DNA of 64,000 nt from Bacillus sp. AFS029637 (lineage in GTDB: Bacteria > Bacillota > Bacilli > Bacillales > Bacillaceae_G), in NCBI RefSeq assembly GCF_002584985.1, contig NZ_NUPZ01000023.1, forward strand, positions 153,999-217,998, read 5' to 3'. The translations under genes were made by a program, and so were the position numbers. Shown in pieces: positions 27,753 through 38,192 of the stretch; position 1 is the stretch's first letter, and every line of letters starts with the position of its first letter. Below the pieces are notes generated by a model. It saw only the letters and a list, made by a program, of their open reading frames with translations. It was not told the DNA's origin and did not search any database.

Positions 27753-28925
27753 ATGTTGAGGAGGTTTGGAGCTAAGCTGCTATTTGCTTGCTTCCTTTTC
27801 TTTTCTTTACCGGTTGTTGTACAAGCTTCTCCTGTAGAAACAAACGTCGTCGATCAACAATTGGATAAGCTCGGAATTGAAGATGTGAAGCAATTTTGGG
27901 ACGGGCTTGTTACAAAATATGGAGGGTATTTGCCAGAGAGTCAAAAAGGAAGCTTTATGGAGTTTGTAAAGGGAGAAAAAGAATTCTCTATAAAAGAGTG
28001 GATGATAGGTTTATTAAAATATTTATTTCACGAGCTTGTTGCAAATGGAAAACTACTTGGAACACTCATTATGCTCACAATTTTTAGTGCACTGTTGCAA
28101 TCATTGCAATCTGCTTTTTCAAAGAGTAGCGTAAGTAAAATTGCTGATGCAGTTGTATATATGGTACTTATTATTTTCGCTTTAAATAGTTTTTATGTCG
28201 TCATGACATATGCAAGAGAAACGATACAAACAATGGTAGATTTCATACTAGCTCTATTACCAATTTTGCTTGCACTCATAGCAACCGGGGGCGGTGTTGT
28301 ATCTGTATCGTTTTTTCATCCGATTATCATTTTCTTAATGAATACGAGTGGGCTTCTTATGAATTATATTGTTCTACCACTTTTATTACTTGCAACGATA
28401 TTAAGTATTGTAAGTACGATGAGTGATCAATATAAAGTTACGAAATTGTCCAAGCTTCTGCAAAACGTTAGCGTGGGGATTATCGGTATCTTTTTAACGA
28501 TTTTTTTAGGGGTATTATCTGTACAGGGAACAGCGACAGCTGTTGCTGATGGGATAGCAGTGAAAACTGCTAAATTTGTAACAGGTAACTTCATTCCGGT
28601 AGTCGGAAGGATGTTTACAGAGGCGGCGGATACTGTTATTAGTGCGTCGGGATTATTAAAAAACACAGTCGGAATTATGGGGCTTGTCATTCTATGCTTA
28701 ATTGTCGCTTTTCCAGCGATTCAAATATTTTGTATCGCATTTATTTATAAATTCGCAGCAGCAGTACTGCAACCAGTAGGCGGAGGAGCAATTATTCAAT
28801 GTTTAGATATCATTGGACGGAGCATCATTTACGTATTTGCTTGCTTAGCTATCGTATCATTTATGTTCTTTTTAAGTATCACAATTATTATTGCTGCGGG
28901 GAACATTACACTTATGATGCGGTAG
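27753..28925 (+). CDS. spoIIIAE: Stage III sporulation protein AE
   Basis: 390 residues. A cleavable signal sequence (start MLRRFGAKLLFACFLFF, cleavage after VQAS is plausible) precedes a soluble region of about 70 residues and then seven or eight membrane helices. It is the large polytopic subunit of the SpoIIIA complex. Starts ten bases after spoIIIAD. Confidence 0.96.
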   Translation: MLRRFGAKLLFACFLFFSLPVVVQASPVETNVVDQQLDKLGIEDVKQFWDGLVTKYGGYLPESQKGSFMEFVKGEKEFSIKEWMIGLLKYLFHELVANGKLLGTLIMLTIFSALLQSLQSAFSKSSVSKIADAVVYMVLIIFALNSFYVVMTYARETIQTMVDFILALLPILLALIATGGGVVSVSFFHPIIIFLMNTSGLLMNYIVLPLLLLATILSIVSTMSDQYKVTKLSKLLQNVSVGIIGIFLTIFLGVLSVQGTATAVADGIAVKTAKFVTGNFIPVVGRMFTEAADTVISASGLLKNTVGIMGLVILCLIVAFPAIQIFCIAFIYKFAAAVLQPVGGGAIIQCLDIIGRSIIYVFACLAIVSFMFFLSITIIIAAGNITLMMR

Positions 28926-28937
28926 GGGGTGGAGAGT

Positions 28938-29570
28938 ATGCAATTTGTTACAGAGTGGATTAGAAATATTATCGTTTTTTTACTCTTAGCGACAATGCTT
29001 CATCTTATTCTTCCAAATTCGAACTTGCAAAAATACGTTAAATTCGTCGTAAGTCTATTATTGGTTGTATTAATTTTAACGCCTCTTTTTAAACTGTTGC
29101 AAACAGATGTAAATGAAGTAATCGCAAATTTTAATGAAGAGAAGTACGTAGCAGAAGGATCTGTAAAAAATTCAATAGATTCGAAGAAAAAAGAAATACA
29201 AGCTCTAACACGTGCATATAGTTTAGAAGAGATGGCTACCAAAATGAAAAAAGAAGTAGGAAAAGAATTTGAGAAAAAGTATGGTATGGCAGTCTCTGAA
29301 ATACAAATAGTCGCAGCGGAAAGTACAGCGGAAGTAAAGTCAGCAAAAGATATTCAATCTGTTGTTGTGACATTGAAAGAAAAAGAACGTAGTAAAAACG
29401 ATGCAATCGAAACAGTAAAGCCAATTGAAATTAATACGAAAGAACCTCCAAAAAAGGTAGAAGAAACAAATGTAGAAATGAAAGATTTCTTTTCAAGCAG
29501 GTGGCAACTAGAGAATAAACAAATCCAAGTTCAAATGGAAGGGAGGACAGGTAGAGTAAATGGACAATAA
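28938..29570 (+). CDS. spoIIIAF: Stage III sporulation protein AF
   Basis: 210 residues: two membrane helices at the N-terminus (about 10-25 and 36-53) and a long soluble domain with a ring-building-like fold (EMATKMKKEVGKEFEKKYGM). The ATG at 28938 follows GGGGGTGGAG. Overlaps spoIIIAG by 11 bases. Confidence 0.94.
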   Translation: MQFVTEWIRNIIVFLLLATMLHLILPNSNLQKYVKFVVSLLLVVLILTPLFKLLQTDVNEVIANFNEEKYVAEGSVKNSIDSKKKEIQALTRAYSLEEMATKMKKEVGKEFEKKYGMAVSEIQIVAAESTAEVKSAKDIQSVVVTLKEKERSKNDAIETVKPIEINTKEPPKKVEETNVEMKDFFSSRWQLENKQIQVQMEGRTGRVNGQ

Positions 29571-30222
29571 AGATAAAAATTCGAAGTTCTCATTTTTTCG
29601 AAACTTATTAAATGGGGACGAAAAAGAAAGCAGTGAGAAGGGAAAGAAGGTAACACCTAAGTTTTTACTTGTCCTACTTATACTTGGGATTTTGCTTATG
29701 TTTTCTAGTAGTTTCTTTTCAGGAAAAAAAGAAGAAGTACCTGTATTTAAAGAACAAAAAAATCAAAACCAAGAAAAGGACGTACCAACTTTCGGGCAAA
29801 AAAGTAATGATAGTATGTCAAATGTAGAAAAGTATGAAAAAGCGTACGAACAAGAATTAAAAGCAGCTTTAGAAGAAATTGCGGGGGTAAAAGATGTAAC
29901 GATTAAAGTGAATTTAGACTCATCTGAAGAAAAAATACTAGAAAAAAATACAGTGAAACGCTCACAAACAACAGGTGAAACAGATAAAACAGGTGGGAAG
30001 AGGGAAGTAGAGGACGAGTCTCTTGATGAAAAGACCGTCATTATACGTGAAGGGGATAAAGAAACTCCCGTTGTTTTACGAACAGAGAAACCGAAAGTAC
30101 GAGGTGTTCTTGTCGTAGCAAAAGGAGTGGATAATATACAAGTTAAAGCGATGGTAAAAGAAGCTGTCATACGGCTGCTAGATGTACCAGCTCATCGCGT
30201 TTCAGTATCACCGAAAAATTGA
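29560..30222 (+). CDS. spoIIIAG: Stage III sporulation protein AG
   Basis: 220 residues: short cytoplasmic head, one membrane helix (about 29-47) and a soluble domain that in B. subtilis forms a large ring between the two membranes. The ring-building motif region is YEQELKAALEEIAGVKDVT and VLVVAKGVDNIQVKAMVKEA, with a charged insert (KTGGKREVEDESLDEKTV) that forms the beta-triangle. Overlaps spoIIIAF. Confidence 0.95.
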   Translation: MDNKDKNSKFSFFRNLLNGDEKESSEKGKKVTPKFLLVLLILGILLMFSSSFFSGKKEEVPVFKEQKNQNQEKDVPTFGQKSNDSMSNVEKYEKAYEQELKAALEEIAGVKDVTIKVNLDSSEEKILEKNTVKRSQTTGETDKTGGKREVEDESLDEKTVIIREGDKETPVVLRTEKPKVRGVLVVAKGVDNIQVKAMVKEAVIRLLDVPAHRVSVSPKN

Positions 30223-30237
30223 TAGGGAGGAAATAAA

Positions 30238-30909
30238 GTGTTAAAAAAACAAACGGTTTGGCTATTAACGATGTTAAGTTTAGTGGTTGTACTATCTGTT
30301 TATTACGTAACAACTCCTGACAAAATGAATACAGCAGCACCAACAACTGGTGAAAAAATTGGACAAGAAAAGCAAGGTACTGACAAAGCGGTAACAAACG
30401 AAACACCAAGCAAGGAAACAACAAAAGAATCTTCAAATAAAGAAAATACAAGCAAGGAAACACCAAATAAAGAAACAAATAAAGAAACAAACAAAAAAGA
30501 GAGTGCTACAAAAGAAACAAGTAAAAAAGAAGCTAACGTAACAGTCCAATCAAGTGATGAAAATTTCACAGCGTTACGTATGCAAATGGAAGATCAGCGA
30601 AGTGAACAAAAAGCAAGATTACAAGAAGTGATGAATTCATCAAAATCTTCAGCAACAGAAAAGAGTAAAGCGAAAGATAATTTTGATGCAATCACTACAA
30701 TGGAAACGAAACAAGAATTACTTGAGACAGTGATTAAGTCTCAAGGAGGATATAAAGATGCCCTTGTAAGAGCTGATGGAACAGACATTAGAGTAACTGT
30801 GAAAGCGGCAAAGCATTCACAAAAAGAAGCGAATAAAATTATACAGCTTGTAAGAAGTGAAGGCGGATCAAAAGATGTAGGTGTGAAATTTGATCCACCA
30901 GCCAAATAA
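30238..30909 (+). CDS. spoIIIAH: Stage III sporulation protein AH
   Basis: 223 residues starting at GTG behind AGGGAGG. One N-terminal membrane helix (about 6-22), a low-complexity linker at about 45-100 built from repeats of KE, NKE and KET units, then the EscJ/PrgK-like domain that binds SpoIIQ of the forespore. The linker is unusually Lys/Glu/Thr-rich and looks prone to length variation between strains. Confidence 0.95.
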   Translation: MLKKQTVWLLTMLSLVVVLSVYYVTTPDKMNTAAPTTGEKIGQEKQGTDKAVTNETPSKETTKESSNKENTSKETPNKETNKETNKKESATKETSKKEANVTVQSSDENFTALRMQMEDQRSEQKARLQEVMNSSKSSATEKSKAKDNFDAITTMETKQELLETVIKSQGGYKDALVRADGTDIRVTVKAAKHSQKEANKIIQLVRSEGGSKDVGVKFDPPAK

Positions 30910-30918
30910 ATGAAATTT

Positions 30919-30946
30919 TAATCCGTGGGGGATTCCCCGCGGATTA
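30919..30946 (+). terminator. spoIIIA operon terminator-like hairpin
   Basis: 12-bp stem TAATCCGTGGGG / CCCCGCGGATTA with loop GATT, very stable, ten bases after the stop. The following T-run is poor, so termination may be partial. Confidence 0.65.
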
Positions 30947-31020
30947 TTAGCGATTGTATGTAAATAGTAGGATGAAATACAGTTTTATGTACTTCAAAAT
31001 AGTTAGATGAAAATAATAAT

Positions 31021-31054
31021 AGAAAAAAGCTATCATTTTCGATAGCTTTTTTCT
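31021..31054. terminator. Bidirectional terminator
   Basis: Perfect 14-bp stem AGAAAAAAGCTATC / GATAGCTTTTTTCT. It backs up the spoIIIA hairpin and ends the small convergent gene whose stop overlaps it. Confidence 0.88.
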
Positions 31055-31227
31055 ATATCATCTTTGTAGTTATTTTCACTATGTTCAACTCGAAACGGGG
31101 AAATACGCTGTGAGTAAAAGATTAACGGTTCATGGTAATGGTGATTACTTTTTCCAGATTTGACGTGGATGAAGAGAACAAATGCCCAGACTATTACGGC
31201 AGGCAAGAAGAAAATGAGCCATATCAT
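31033..31227 (-). CDS. Small single-pass membrane protein (64 aa)
   Basis: 64 residues: one N-terminal helix (MIWLIFFLPAVIVWAFVLF) and a polar His/Ser/Lys-rich tail. The ATG at 31227 has GAGGGGTGG just upstream, so the longer reading frame is not used. Function unknown. Confidence 0.55.
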   Translation of the reverse strand: MIWLIFFLPAVIVWAFVLFIHVKSGKSNHHYHEPLIFYSQRISPFRVEHSENNYKDDIEKSYRK

Positions 31228-31695
31228 ATGTCCACCCCTCGATACAATATATTTTCTACACTTTGAACATACTATTTTTATATGAAGGAACGATGAACGG
31301 TGTGTAAACAAAAAAATAATATTTGGTAAAAATATGTTATTGACCATAGATGAGGTGAAGAGTAGAGAGGGAATTGTAGGTTTACTGTGTAGTATTTTGA
31401 AAAGTAAGGAATGTTTTTTAGGAAGTGGTCTTGCCAATTTTGTGTGAAACTTGGTATTATTACTAGGTAATAATTTTTTGGTGGAATAATATTTTTACAG
31501 GAATTTCGATTTATTACAAAGAAAAATAAATTGGAATGTTTAAAAAATTTATCGTAAGATAGGAATAGTAAATATTTCTATTAGTAAATGAAATAAATTT
31601 TCTAATAGAGTACATCGTATTTTTACAGTCAATCTAGTTTTAGTGATGGAAATCTGTAAAAACGGGACAAACAAGAGTATGGGAGTGGATTTTAC
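31228..31695. other. Long AT-rich interval upstream of accB
   Basis: 468 bases without a supported gene. It holds an 8-bp perfect dyad ATTATTAC-tag-GTAATAAT at 31456-31474, several AT-rich runs and a purine-rich accB ribosome site (GGGAGTGG) at 31681-31688. It must contain the acc promoter; I did not find a FapR-type site of the fatty-acid regulon. Confidence 0.5.
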
Positions 31696-32184
31696 ATGTT
31701 TAAAATTCAAGAAGTTCGTGAATTAATTAAATTAATTGATAGCTCTAATATTGATGAATTCGAATACAAAAAAGATGGTACAACAATTAAAATGAAAAAG
31801 CGTGGTAATGAAGTTGTTGCGATGCAAGCACCTGTAGTAAAACAAGCTATGCAACCAGTAGCGCCTGTTGAAGTAGAAACAACAGTGGCAGCAGCGCAAG
31901 TAGAAGCACCAAAACAAGAAGAGAAGAAAGCCGTTCAAAATGAAAATCTACATAAAATTACATCACCAATGGTAGGTACATTTTATGCTTCATCTTCACC
32001 TGATACACCTGCATATGTAAGTGTTGGGGATAGAGTATCGAAAGATTCTATCGTATGTATCGTCGAGGCTATGAAATTATTTAACGAAATTGACGCAGAT
32101 GTAGAAGGCGAAATTGTTGAAATTCTTGTTAATAACGGACAGCTTGTTGAGTATGGACAACCGCTATTTCTTGTAAAAGCGTAA
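31696..32184 (+). CDS. accB: Biotin carboxyl carrier protein of acetyl-CoA carboxylase
   Basis: 162 residues. It carries biotin between the carboxylase and transferase halves of acetyl-CoA carboxylase, the first step of fatty-acid synthesis. The biotinylated lysine is in [11 protein letters not shown] short N-terminal domain and a Pro/Ala/Val-rich linker (about 45-80) precede the C-terminal biotinyl domain. Followed 16 bases later by accC. Confidence 0.96.
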   Translation: MFKIQEVRELIKLIDSSNIDEFEYKKDGTTIKMKKRGNEVVAMQAPVVKQAMQPVAPVEVETTVAAAQVEAPKQEEKKAVQNENLHKITSPMVGTFYASSSPDTPAYVSVGDRVSKDSIVCIVEAMKLFNEIDADVEGEIVEILVNNGQLVEYGQPLFLVKA

Positions 32185-32200
32185 TAAGGGAGTCTTTGTG

Positions 32201-33553
32201 ATGATAAAAAAAGTATTAATAGCCAATCGTGGGGAAATTGCTGTACGAATTATTCGTGCTTGTAAAGAAATGGATATTGAAACAGTCGCAATTTATTCAG
32301 AAGCAGATAAAGAGTCACTTCACGTACAAATTGCAGATGAGGCGTATTGTGTAGGACCAACAGTTTCAAAAGAAAGCTATTTAAATTTGACGAACATTAT
32401 TAGCGTTGCGAAGTTAACGGGCTGCGATGCTATTCATCCGGGATACGGATTTTTAGCAGAGAATGCAGACTTTGCAGAGTTATGTCGTGAATGTAACTTG
32501 ATTTTTATCGGCCCAAGTCCAGAAGCTATTTCAAAGATGGGCACAAAAGACGTTGCTCGTGATACAATGAAAGAAGCAGGGGTTCCGATTGTACCAGGTT
32601 CACAAGGGATTATTAAAAATACCGAAGAAGCGATTGAGCTTGCTAATCAAATTGGATATCCAGTTATTATTAAAGCGACTGCAGGTGGCGGCGGAAAAGG
32701 TATTCGTGTTGCGCGCCATGAAGAAGAGCTTGTAAAAGGAATTCAAATTACACAGCAAGAAGCTAGTACCGCTTTTGGGAACCCTGGTGTATACTTAGAA
32801 AAGTACGTTGAAGATTTCCGCCATGTTGAGATTCAAATAATGGCAGATACACACGGAAATGCCATTCATTTAGGAGAGCGTGATTGTACAATTCAGCGCC
32901 GTTTGCAAAAACTATTAGAAGAAAGTCCATCACCTGCACTTGATGAAAATATTCGCAAGCAGATGGGTGAAGCGGCAGTTAAAGCGGCGGTAGCGGTTGA
33001 TTATACAGGTGCTGGTACGGTTGAGTTTATTTATGAATATAAAACGAAAAGCTTTTATTTCATGGAGATGAATACGAGAATTCAAGTTGAGCATCCGGTT
33101 ACTGAAATGGTAACAGGGATGGACTTAATTAAAGAACAAATTCTTGTTGCTTCTGGAGAAAAGCTATCGTTACAGCAAGAAGAAGTACAATTTAATGGTT
33201 GGGCAATTGAATGTCGAATTAATGCGGAAAACCCTGCCAAAAAATTTATGCCATCTCCAGGTAAAGTAGAAATGTACTTACCACCAGGCGGATTTGGTAT
33301 TCGCGTCGATTCAGCTGTATATCCGGGATATTCAATCCCACCTTTCTATGATTCGATGGTTGCTAAATTAATTGTTCACGGAAAAACACGTGAAGAGGCA
33401 ATTGCAAAAATGAAGCGAGCGCTTAGTGAATTTGTCATTGAAGGCGTACATACAACAATCCCGTTCCATTTGCAATTGTTAGATCATCCTGATTTTGTAA
33501 AAGGTGAGTTTAATACGAAATTTTTGGAAGAGCATGAACTTGTGACGCAGTGA
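32201..33553 (+). CDS. accC: Biotin carboxylase subunit of acetyl-CoA carboxylase
   Basis: 450 residues. ATP-grasp enzyme carboxylating biotin on AccB. Motifs: [17 protein letters not shown] at the start, the ATP loop [13 protein letters not shown], and [19 protein letters not shown]. The ATG at 32201 is preferred to the adjoining GTG at 32198. Operon accB-accC-yqhY. Confidence 0.97.
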   Translation: MIKKVLIANRGEIAVRIIRACKEMDIETVAIYSEADKESLHVQIADEAYCVGPTVSKESYLNLTNIISVAKLTGCDAIHPGYGFLAENADFAELCRECNLIFIGPSPEAISKMGTKDVARDTMKEAGVPIVPGSQGIIKNTEEAIELANQIGYPVIIKATAGGGGKGIRVARHEEELVKGIQITQQEASTAFGNPGVYLEKYVEDFRHVEIQIMADTHGNAIHLGERDCTIQRRLQKLLEESPSPALDENIRKQMGEAAVKAAVAVDYTGAGTVEFIYEYKTKSFYFMEMNTRIQVEHPVTEMVTGMDLIKEQILVASGEKLSLQQEEVQFNGWAIECRINAENPAKKFMPSPGKVEMYLPPGGFGIRVDSAVYPGYSIPPFYDSMVAKLIVHGKTREEAIAKMKRALSEFVIEGVHTTIPFHLQLLDHPDFVKGEFNTKFLEEHELVTQ

Positions 33554-33575
33554 TACATTAAAGGAGGTTTTTTTC

Positions 33576-33968
33576 ATGGCTGAACATATGTTAGATATGG
33601 GTCAAGATACAACTCTTGGTAAAGTAGAAATTGCACCAGAAGTAATTGAAGTAATTGCTGGTATTGCAGCTGCTGAAGTAGAAGGTGTAGCGGCAATGCG
33701 CGGTAATTTTGCTACAGATGTTGTTGAGAAGTTAGGTAAGAAAAATCATGGTAAAGGTGTAAAGGTTGAATTAGCAAACGAAGATATTATCGTTGACCTT
33801 TATGTTGTAATGTATTTTGGCGTAGCAATTCCAGTTGTTGCACAAAAGATTCAAGACAACATTCGCCAAGCACTCTTTACAATGACAGGACTTGAGCCAA
33901 AAGAAGTGAATGTTCACATCGTTGGCGTAACATTCGAAACACAAAAAACAGAAATCGAACCAGTGTAA
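33576..33968 (+). CDS. yqhY: Asp23/Gls24 family protein YqhY
   Basis: 130 residues with the Asp23 pattern (GKVEIAPEVIEVIAGIAAAE, then IIVDLYVVMYFGVAIPVVAQ, VNVHIVGVTF). In B. subtilis YqhY is tied to control of acetyl-CoA carboxylase activity; placement behind accC here agrees. Behind AAAGGAGG, followed by a terminator. Confidence 0.93.
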   Translation: MAEHMLDMGQDTTLGKVEIAPEVIEVIAGIAAAEVEGVAAMRGNFATDVVEKLGKKNHGKGVKVELANEDIIVDLYVVMYFGVAIPVVAQKIQDNIRQALFTMTGLEPKEVNVHIVGVTFETQKTEIEPV

Positions 33969-33973
33969 GAATG

Positions 33974-34006
33974 AAAAAGGTGCCTAGTAACATAGGCATC
34001 TTTTTT
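33974..34006 (+). terminator. acc operon terminator
   Basis: Stem AAAAAGGTGCCTA / TAGGCATCTTTTTT (one wobble pair), six bases after the yqhY stop. Confidence 0.85.
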
Positions 34007-34315
34007 AACGTTTTATTTCTTCACAAATTACAACCCTCTAATTATTATACTATTTCAAAAAATGAGAAATAAAAAAGAAAATACTTCATTTTTCCAAAAA
34101 ACGTACATTGTGATAAGATATGGAACTTGAAGTTAATCTTTTTATTATTTTTCAGCCTTGTAACCCGTGTGTGAAACGATAAATTGTGTTATTATCATTG
34201 TATTATAAGGTTGGAAAATCAATGAAAACTGTAAGAGTAAGTGAATTGACGGCTTATAAATTATAATAATATAACAAAGCATAAGGAAAGACTTGAAGCA
34301 TAAAGGAGAGTTACA
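34007..34315. other. Intergenic region upstream of nusB
   Basis: 309 AT-rich bases. Apart from the nusB ribosome site (AAAGGAGAG at 34303-34311) I see only AT-rich promoter-like stretches and no gene or structured RNA. Confidence 0.4.
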
Positions 34316-34708
34316 ATGAAACGTAGGACGGCTAGAGAAAGAGCTATGCAAGCATTATATCAAATGGATATTACAGGTGAATTAGAACCGAAAGTAGCGG
34401 TGGAAAACACGCTAGATGAAGGTGAAGAAACAAATGAATTTCTAGAATCACTTGTTGTAGGTTTTGTAGAAAATAAAGAAGCAATTGATGAAGCAATTCG
34501 TCAAAATTTAAAAAAGTGGAAGCTTGAGCGTATTAGTATTGTTGATCGCAGTATTTTACGTGTAGCTGTGTATGAAATGAAATACATGGAAGAAATTCCA
34601 CACAATGTAACAATTAACGAGGCAATTGAAATTGCTAAAACATTTGGGGATGAGGAATCTCGTCGTTTTATTAACGGCGTTTTATCTAATATAAAAGATA
34701 CACTGTAA
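34316..34708 (+). CDS. nusB: Transcription antitermination factor NusB
   Basis: 130 residues, all helical. It binds boxA RNA together with NusE (S10) in rRNA antitermination. Start [18 protein letters not shown] and the C-terminal [19 protein letters not shown] are diagnostic. First of the nusB-folD-xseA-xseB-ispA series. Confidence 0.96.
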
Positions 34709-34731
34709 TTTCTTTAAGGGGGAATCTTAAA

Positions 34732-35592
34732 ATGGTAGCAGTAATCATCAAAGGAAATGAAGTTGCGGAGAAAAAACGAGCACAATTAACAGAAGAAGTT
34801 GTGAAGTTGAAAGAGCAAGGGATTGTACCAGGATTAGCAGTTATTTTAGTTGGAGAAGATCCAGCATCTCGTTCTTACGTAAAAGGAAAAGAAAAAGGCT
34901 GTGAACAAGTAGGAATCTATTCGGAGCTAATTGAACTTCCTGAAACAATTACTGAGGAGCGTTTGCTTGCTGAAATCGATCGCTTAAATGGCGATGACCG
35001 CATTAATGGCATATTAGTGCAATTACCTTTACCAAAACATATTGAAGAAAAAGCTATCATTGAAAGAATTTCACCAGAAAAGGATGTAGATGGATTTCAC
35101 CCAATCAGCGTGGGACGTATGATGACGGGGCAAGATACATTCCTTCCATGTACACCACATGGTATTGTAGAACTAGTAAAAGAAACGAATCTTGATATTT
35201 CGGGAAAACATGTTGTAGTAATTGGAAGAAGTAATATTGTTGGCAAACCAGTGGGACAATTGTTCTTAAATGAAAATGCAACTGTCACATACTGTCATTC
35301 TAAGACGCAAAATATGAAAGAATTATCGAAGTTAGCGGATATTTTAATCGTAGCAGTTGGACGACCTAAAATGATAACTGCTGATTACATTAAAGAAGGA
35401 GCAGTTGTAATTGACGTTGGCGTAAATCGCTTAGAAACAGGAAAGCTTTGTGGTGATGTTGACTTTGACAACGTATTAGATGTCGCAGGATACATTACGC
35501 CTGTTCCAAAGGGTGTTGGTCCAATGACGATTACTATGCTTCTTCATAATACTGTTGAATCTGCCAAGCGTGCAGGTGTTGTTTGTAAATAA
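34732..35592 (+). CDS. folD: Methylenetetrahydrofolate dehydrogenase/cyclohydrolase FolD
   Basis: 286 residues. Bifunctional enzyme linking 5,10-methylene-THF and 10-formyl-THF, thus using the one-carbon unit from glycine cleavage. Motifs: VGEDPASRSYVKGKEKGCE with the catalytic Lys, GILVQLPLPKHI and the NADP loop VVVIGRSNIVGKPVGQLF. Confidence 0.97.
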   Translation: MVAVIIKGNEVAEKKRAQLTEEVVKLKEQGIVPGLAVILVGEDPASRSYVKGKEKGCEQVGIYSELIELPETITEERLLAEIDRLNGDDRINGILVQLPLPKHIEEKAIIERISPEKDVDGFHPISVGRMMTGQDTFLPCTPHGIVELVKETNLDISGKHVVVIGRSNIVGKPVGQLFLNENATVTYCHSKTQNMKELSKLADILIVAVGRPKMITADYIKEGAVVIDVGVNRLETGKLCGDVDFDNVLDVAGYITPVPKGVGPMTITMLLHNTVESAKRAGVVCK

Positions 35593-35618
35593 TTTGAGTC
35601 GGCTATGAGGAGAGAGAA

Positions 35619-36977
35619 ATGGAGAAACAATATTTAACCGTTACAGCATTAACACGCTATATAAAAACAAAAATAGAATACGACCCGCATTTGCAGTCTG
35701 TTTGGTTAAAAGGTGAAATTTCCAATTTTAAAAATCATAGCCGTGGTCATATGTATTTTACATTGAAAGATGAAAATGCAAGAATTGCAGCGGTTATGTT
35801 TGCGGGTCATAATCGTAATATTAAATTCAGACCAGAGAATGGCATGAAAGTACTCGTGAAAGGGAAAATCTCTGTTTACGAGGCGAGTGGTTCTTATCAA
35901 ATTTATATTCAAGACATGCAACCTGATGGAATCGGAAACTTGCATTTAGCTTACGAACAGTTAAAAGTTCGTTTAGAGGAAGAAGGCTTGTTTTCTCAAG
36001 TTTATAAAAAAACAATTCCTCCATATGCTAAAACAATAGGTGTGATTACGTCGCCAACAGGGGCAGCGATTCGTGATATTATAACAACGATTAAACGTCG
36101 TTATCCAATTGGAAATGTTATTGTATTTCCAGTACTTGTACAGGGGGAGTCAGCGGCTCCCTCAATTGTACAAGCAATTCGTACAGCGAATGAAATGGGA
36201 AAGATAGATGTACTAATCGTTGGACGCGGAGGAGGTTCTATTGAGGAATTGTGGGCTTTCAACGAAGAAATGGTTGCAAGAGCAATCTTTAAAAGTGAAA
36301 TTCCTATTATTTCGGCAGTAGGCCATGAAACGGATTTTACAATCGCAGATTTTGTTGCTGATTTGCGCGCGCCAACACCGACTGCAGCAGCTGAGCTGGC
36401 AGCACCTAACATTATAGAGTTGCAAGAAAAGGTATTACAAAGAACTCTCAGATTGCAAAGAGCGATGAGAGAGTTAGTACATAAAAAAGAAGAAAAATTG
36501 CAAGTATTGCAAAAATCTTATGCGTTCCGTTATCCAAGACAAGTATATGAACAAAAGGAAGAGCAATTAGATCGAGCATTAGAACAGCTTGTGTTAGCGA
36601 AAGAGCGCTATATTGATAAAAAAGTAAACCAGTTAAAACAGCTTTCGTTTTATTTAGAAAAACACCATCCATCTCAAAAAATTATGCAAACGAAGGTAGC
36701 AATTGAAACGTTGCAAAAGCAATTACAACGTGAAATGCAAACGTTACTCCAAACAAAAGAATTTGCCTTTGTAAGAGCTGCTCAAAAACTTGAAGCGTTA
36801 AGTCCGCTTAAAGTAATGATGAGAGGGTATGGGCTTGTATATGATGAAGAGAAGCAAGTGTTAAAAAGTGTGAAAGATGTCGGCCTTGGAGATGCTGTTT
36901 CAGTTCAATTACAAGATGGAATACTAGATTGTAGCGTATCAGGCATAGAGGAGCGTGAATTGAATAATGGAAAATAA
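35619..36977 (+). CDS. xseA: Exodeoxyribonuclease VII large subunit
   Basis: 452 residues. OB-fold near the N-terminus ([19 protein letters not shown]), catalytic core with [14 protein letters not shown] and [15 protein letters not shown], and a long coiled coil at about 265-390. It degrades single-stranded DNA with XseB. Overlaps xseB by 11 bases. Confidence 0.97.
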   Translation: MEKQYLTVTALTRYIKTKIEYDPHLQSVWLKGEISNFKNHSRGHMYFTLKDENARIAAVMFAGHNRNIKFRPENGMKVLVKGKISVYEASGSYQIYIQDMQPDGIGNLHLAYEQLKVRLEEEGLFSQVYKKTIPPYAKTIGVITSPTGAAIRDIITTIKRRYPIGNVIVFPVLVQGESAAPSIVQAIRTANEMGKIDVLIVGRGGGSIEELWAFNEEMVARAIFKSEIPIISAVGHETDFTIADFVADLRAPTPTAAAELAAPNIIELQEKVLQRTLRLQRAMRELVHKKEEKLQVLQKSYAFRYPRQVYEQKEEQLDRALEQLVLAKERYIDKKVNQLKQLSFYLEKHHPSQKIMQTKVAIETLQKQLQREMQTLLQTKEFAFVRAAQKLEALSPLKVMMRGYGLVYDEEKQVLKSVKDVGLGDAVSVQLQDGILDCSVSGIEERELNNGK

Positions 36978-37197
36978 ATTAAGCTTTGAAGAGGCAATTT
37001 CGCAACTTGAGCATCTCGTTTCTAAGCTAGAGCAAGGTGACGTACCTTTAGAAGAAGCAATCTCTTATTTTAAAGAGGGTATGGAGTTATCGAAGCTTTG
37101 TGATGAGAAGTTGAAGAATGTACAAGAACAAATGGCAGTTATTCTTGGGGAAAATGGAGAGCTTGAACCGTTTACTGCTTTAGGAGATGAAGCATAG
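36967..37197 (+). CDS. xseB: Exodeoxyribonuclease VII small subunit
   Basis: 76 residues, two helices, with the signature [20 protein letters not shown] and [19 protein letters not shown]. Binds along the XseA coiled coil. Overlaps both neighbours by a few bases, so the three are translationally coupled. Confidence 0.96.
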   Translation: MENKLSFEEAISQLEHLVSKLEQGDVPLEEAISYFKEGMELSKLCDEKLKNVQEQMAVILGENGELEPFTALGDEA

Positions 37198-38087
37198 TGA
37201 CTATCGCTTTTGATACTTTTTTGAAAGAAAGTAAAACTTTCGTAGAAGAGAAACTTGTAAGCTATGCAAATGAATTACAATGTCCAAATGTACTTCGTGA
37301 AGCGATGGCATATTCTTTGGAAGCGGGTGGAAAACGTCTCCGCCCGTTACTTTTATTTGCAACGTTACAAGCGTTTGGGAAAGAAAGAAATCTTGGAGTA
37401 GGTGCAGCTTGTGCTCTTGAAATGATTCATACATACTCGTTGGTTCATGATGATTTACCTTGTATGGATGATGATGATTTAAGAAGAGGAAAGCCCACAA
37501 ATCATAAAGTATTTGGTGAAGCGATGGCAGTTCTAGCAGGAGATGGTTTGTTGACGTATGCTTTTCAAGTTATTATGGCATATGAGCAAAACGAAATCTC
37601 TGCTGAAAAAAAAGTAAGACTTGTACTTGAACTTGCAAAGGCAGCAGGACCAGAAGGAATGGTTGGCGGACAAGTGGCAGATATGGAAGCCGAAGGGAAA
37701 CAGCTTACGATTGATGAGTTGGAGTACATCCATAAGCATAAGACAGGGAAACTGCTTGAGTTTGCTGTACTGGCAGGAGCGATACTTGCTGATGCCACAG
37801 AAGAGCAAGAAAAAAACTTGCTTACGTTTGCAAAATATATCGGCCTAGCTTTCCAAATTCGAGATGATATTTTAGATGTAGAAGGAACCGAGGAAGAGAT
37901 TGGAAAACCGATTGGTAGTGATGTTTCAAATGAAAAGAGTACATATACAACGTTATTTACTGTAGATAGAGCAAAAGATATTTTAGAAGAAACAATTGCA
38001 AAAGCAAAAGATGCGATTAGCTCCTTGCAATTACAAGATGAATATCTAGTATCCATTTGTGATTTGATTGCAAAACGTAATAACTAA
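37197..38087 (+). CDS. ispA: Farnesyl diphosphate synthase
   Basis: 296 residues of the trans-prenyltransferase family. The two Asp-rich motifs are visible (HDDLPCMDDDDLRRG and FQIRDDILDVEG). It makes C15 isoprenoid from C5 units for undecaprenol and quinone synthesis. Start codon is GTG, overlapping the last base of the xseB stop. Confidence 0.95.
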   Translation: MTIAFDTFLKESKTFVEEKLVSYANELQCPNVLREAMAYSLEAGGKRLRPLLLFATLQAFGKERNLGVGAACALEMIHTYSLVHDDLPCMDDDDLRRGKPTNHKVFGEAMAVLAGDGLLTYAFQVIMAYEQNEISAEKKVRLVLELAKAAGPEGMVGGQVADMEAEGKQLTIDELEYIHKHKTGKLLEFAVLAGAILADATEEQEKNLLTFAKYIGLAFQIRDDILDVEGTEEEIGKPIGSDVSNEKSTYTTLFTVDRAKDILEETIAKAKDAISSLQLQDEYLVSICDLIAKRNN

Positions 38088-38192
38088 TATAACAGCGTTT
38101 TCATTTGTTGAGTCATTTATCATTTTATGATATAAATGTAGGAAAAGGTTTTTCTTTTCTTGTTATTGGCAAAAATATATGTAGATTACATT

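Noticed and set aside
30400-30540. Tandem-repeat mobile or phase-variable tract in spoIIIAH
   Set aside because: The Lys/Glu/Thr-rich units are irregular in length and remain in frame; they form a linker in an intact protein and do not look like a slippage switch.
31228-31695. FapR operator upstream of accB
   Set aside because: The palindrome at 31456-31474 resembles but does not match the TTAGTACC-type FapR consensus, so I list it only as an unassigned dyad.
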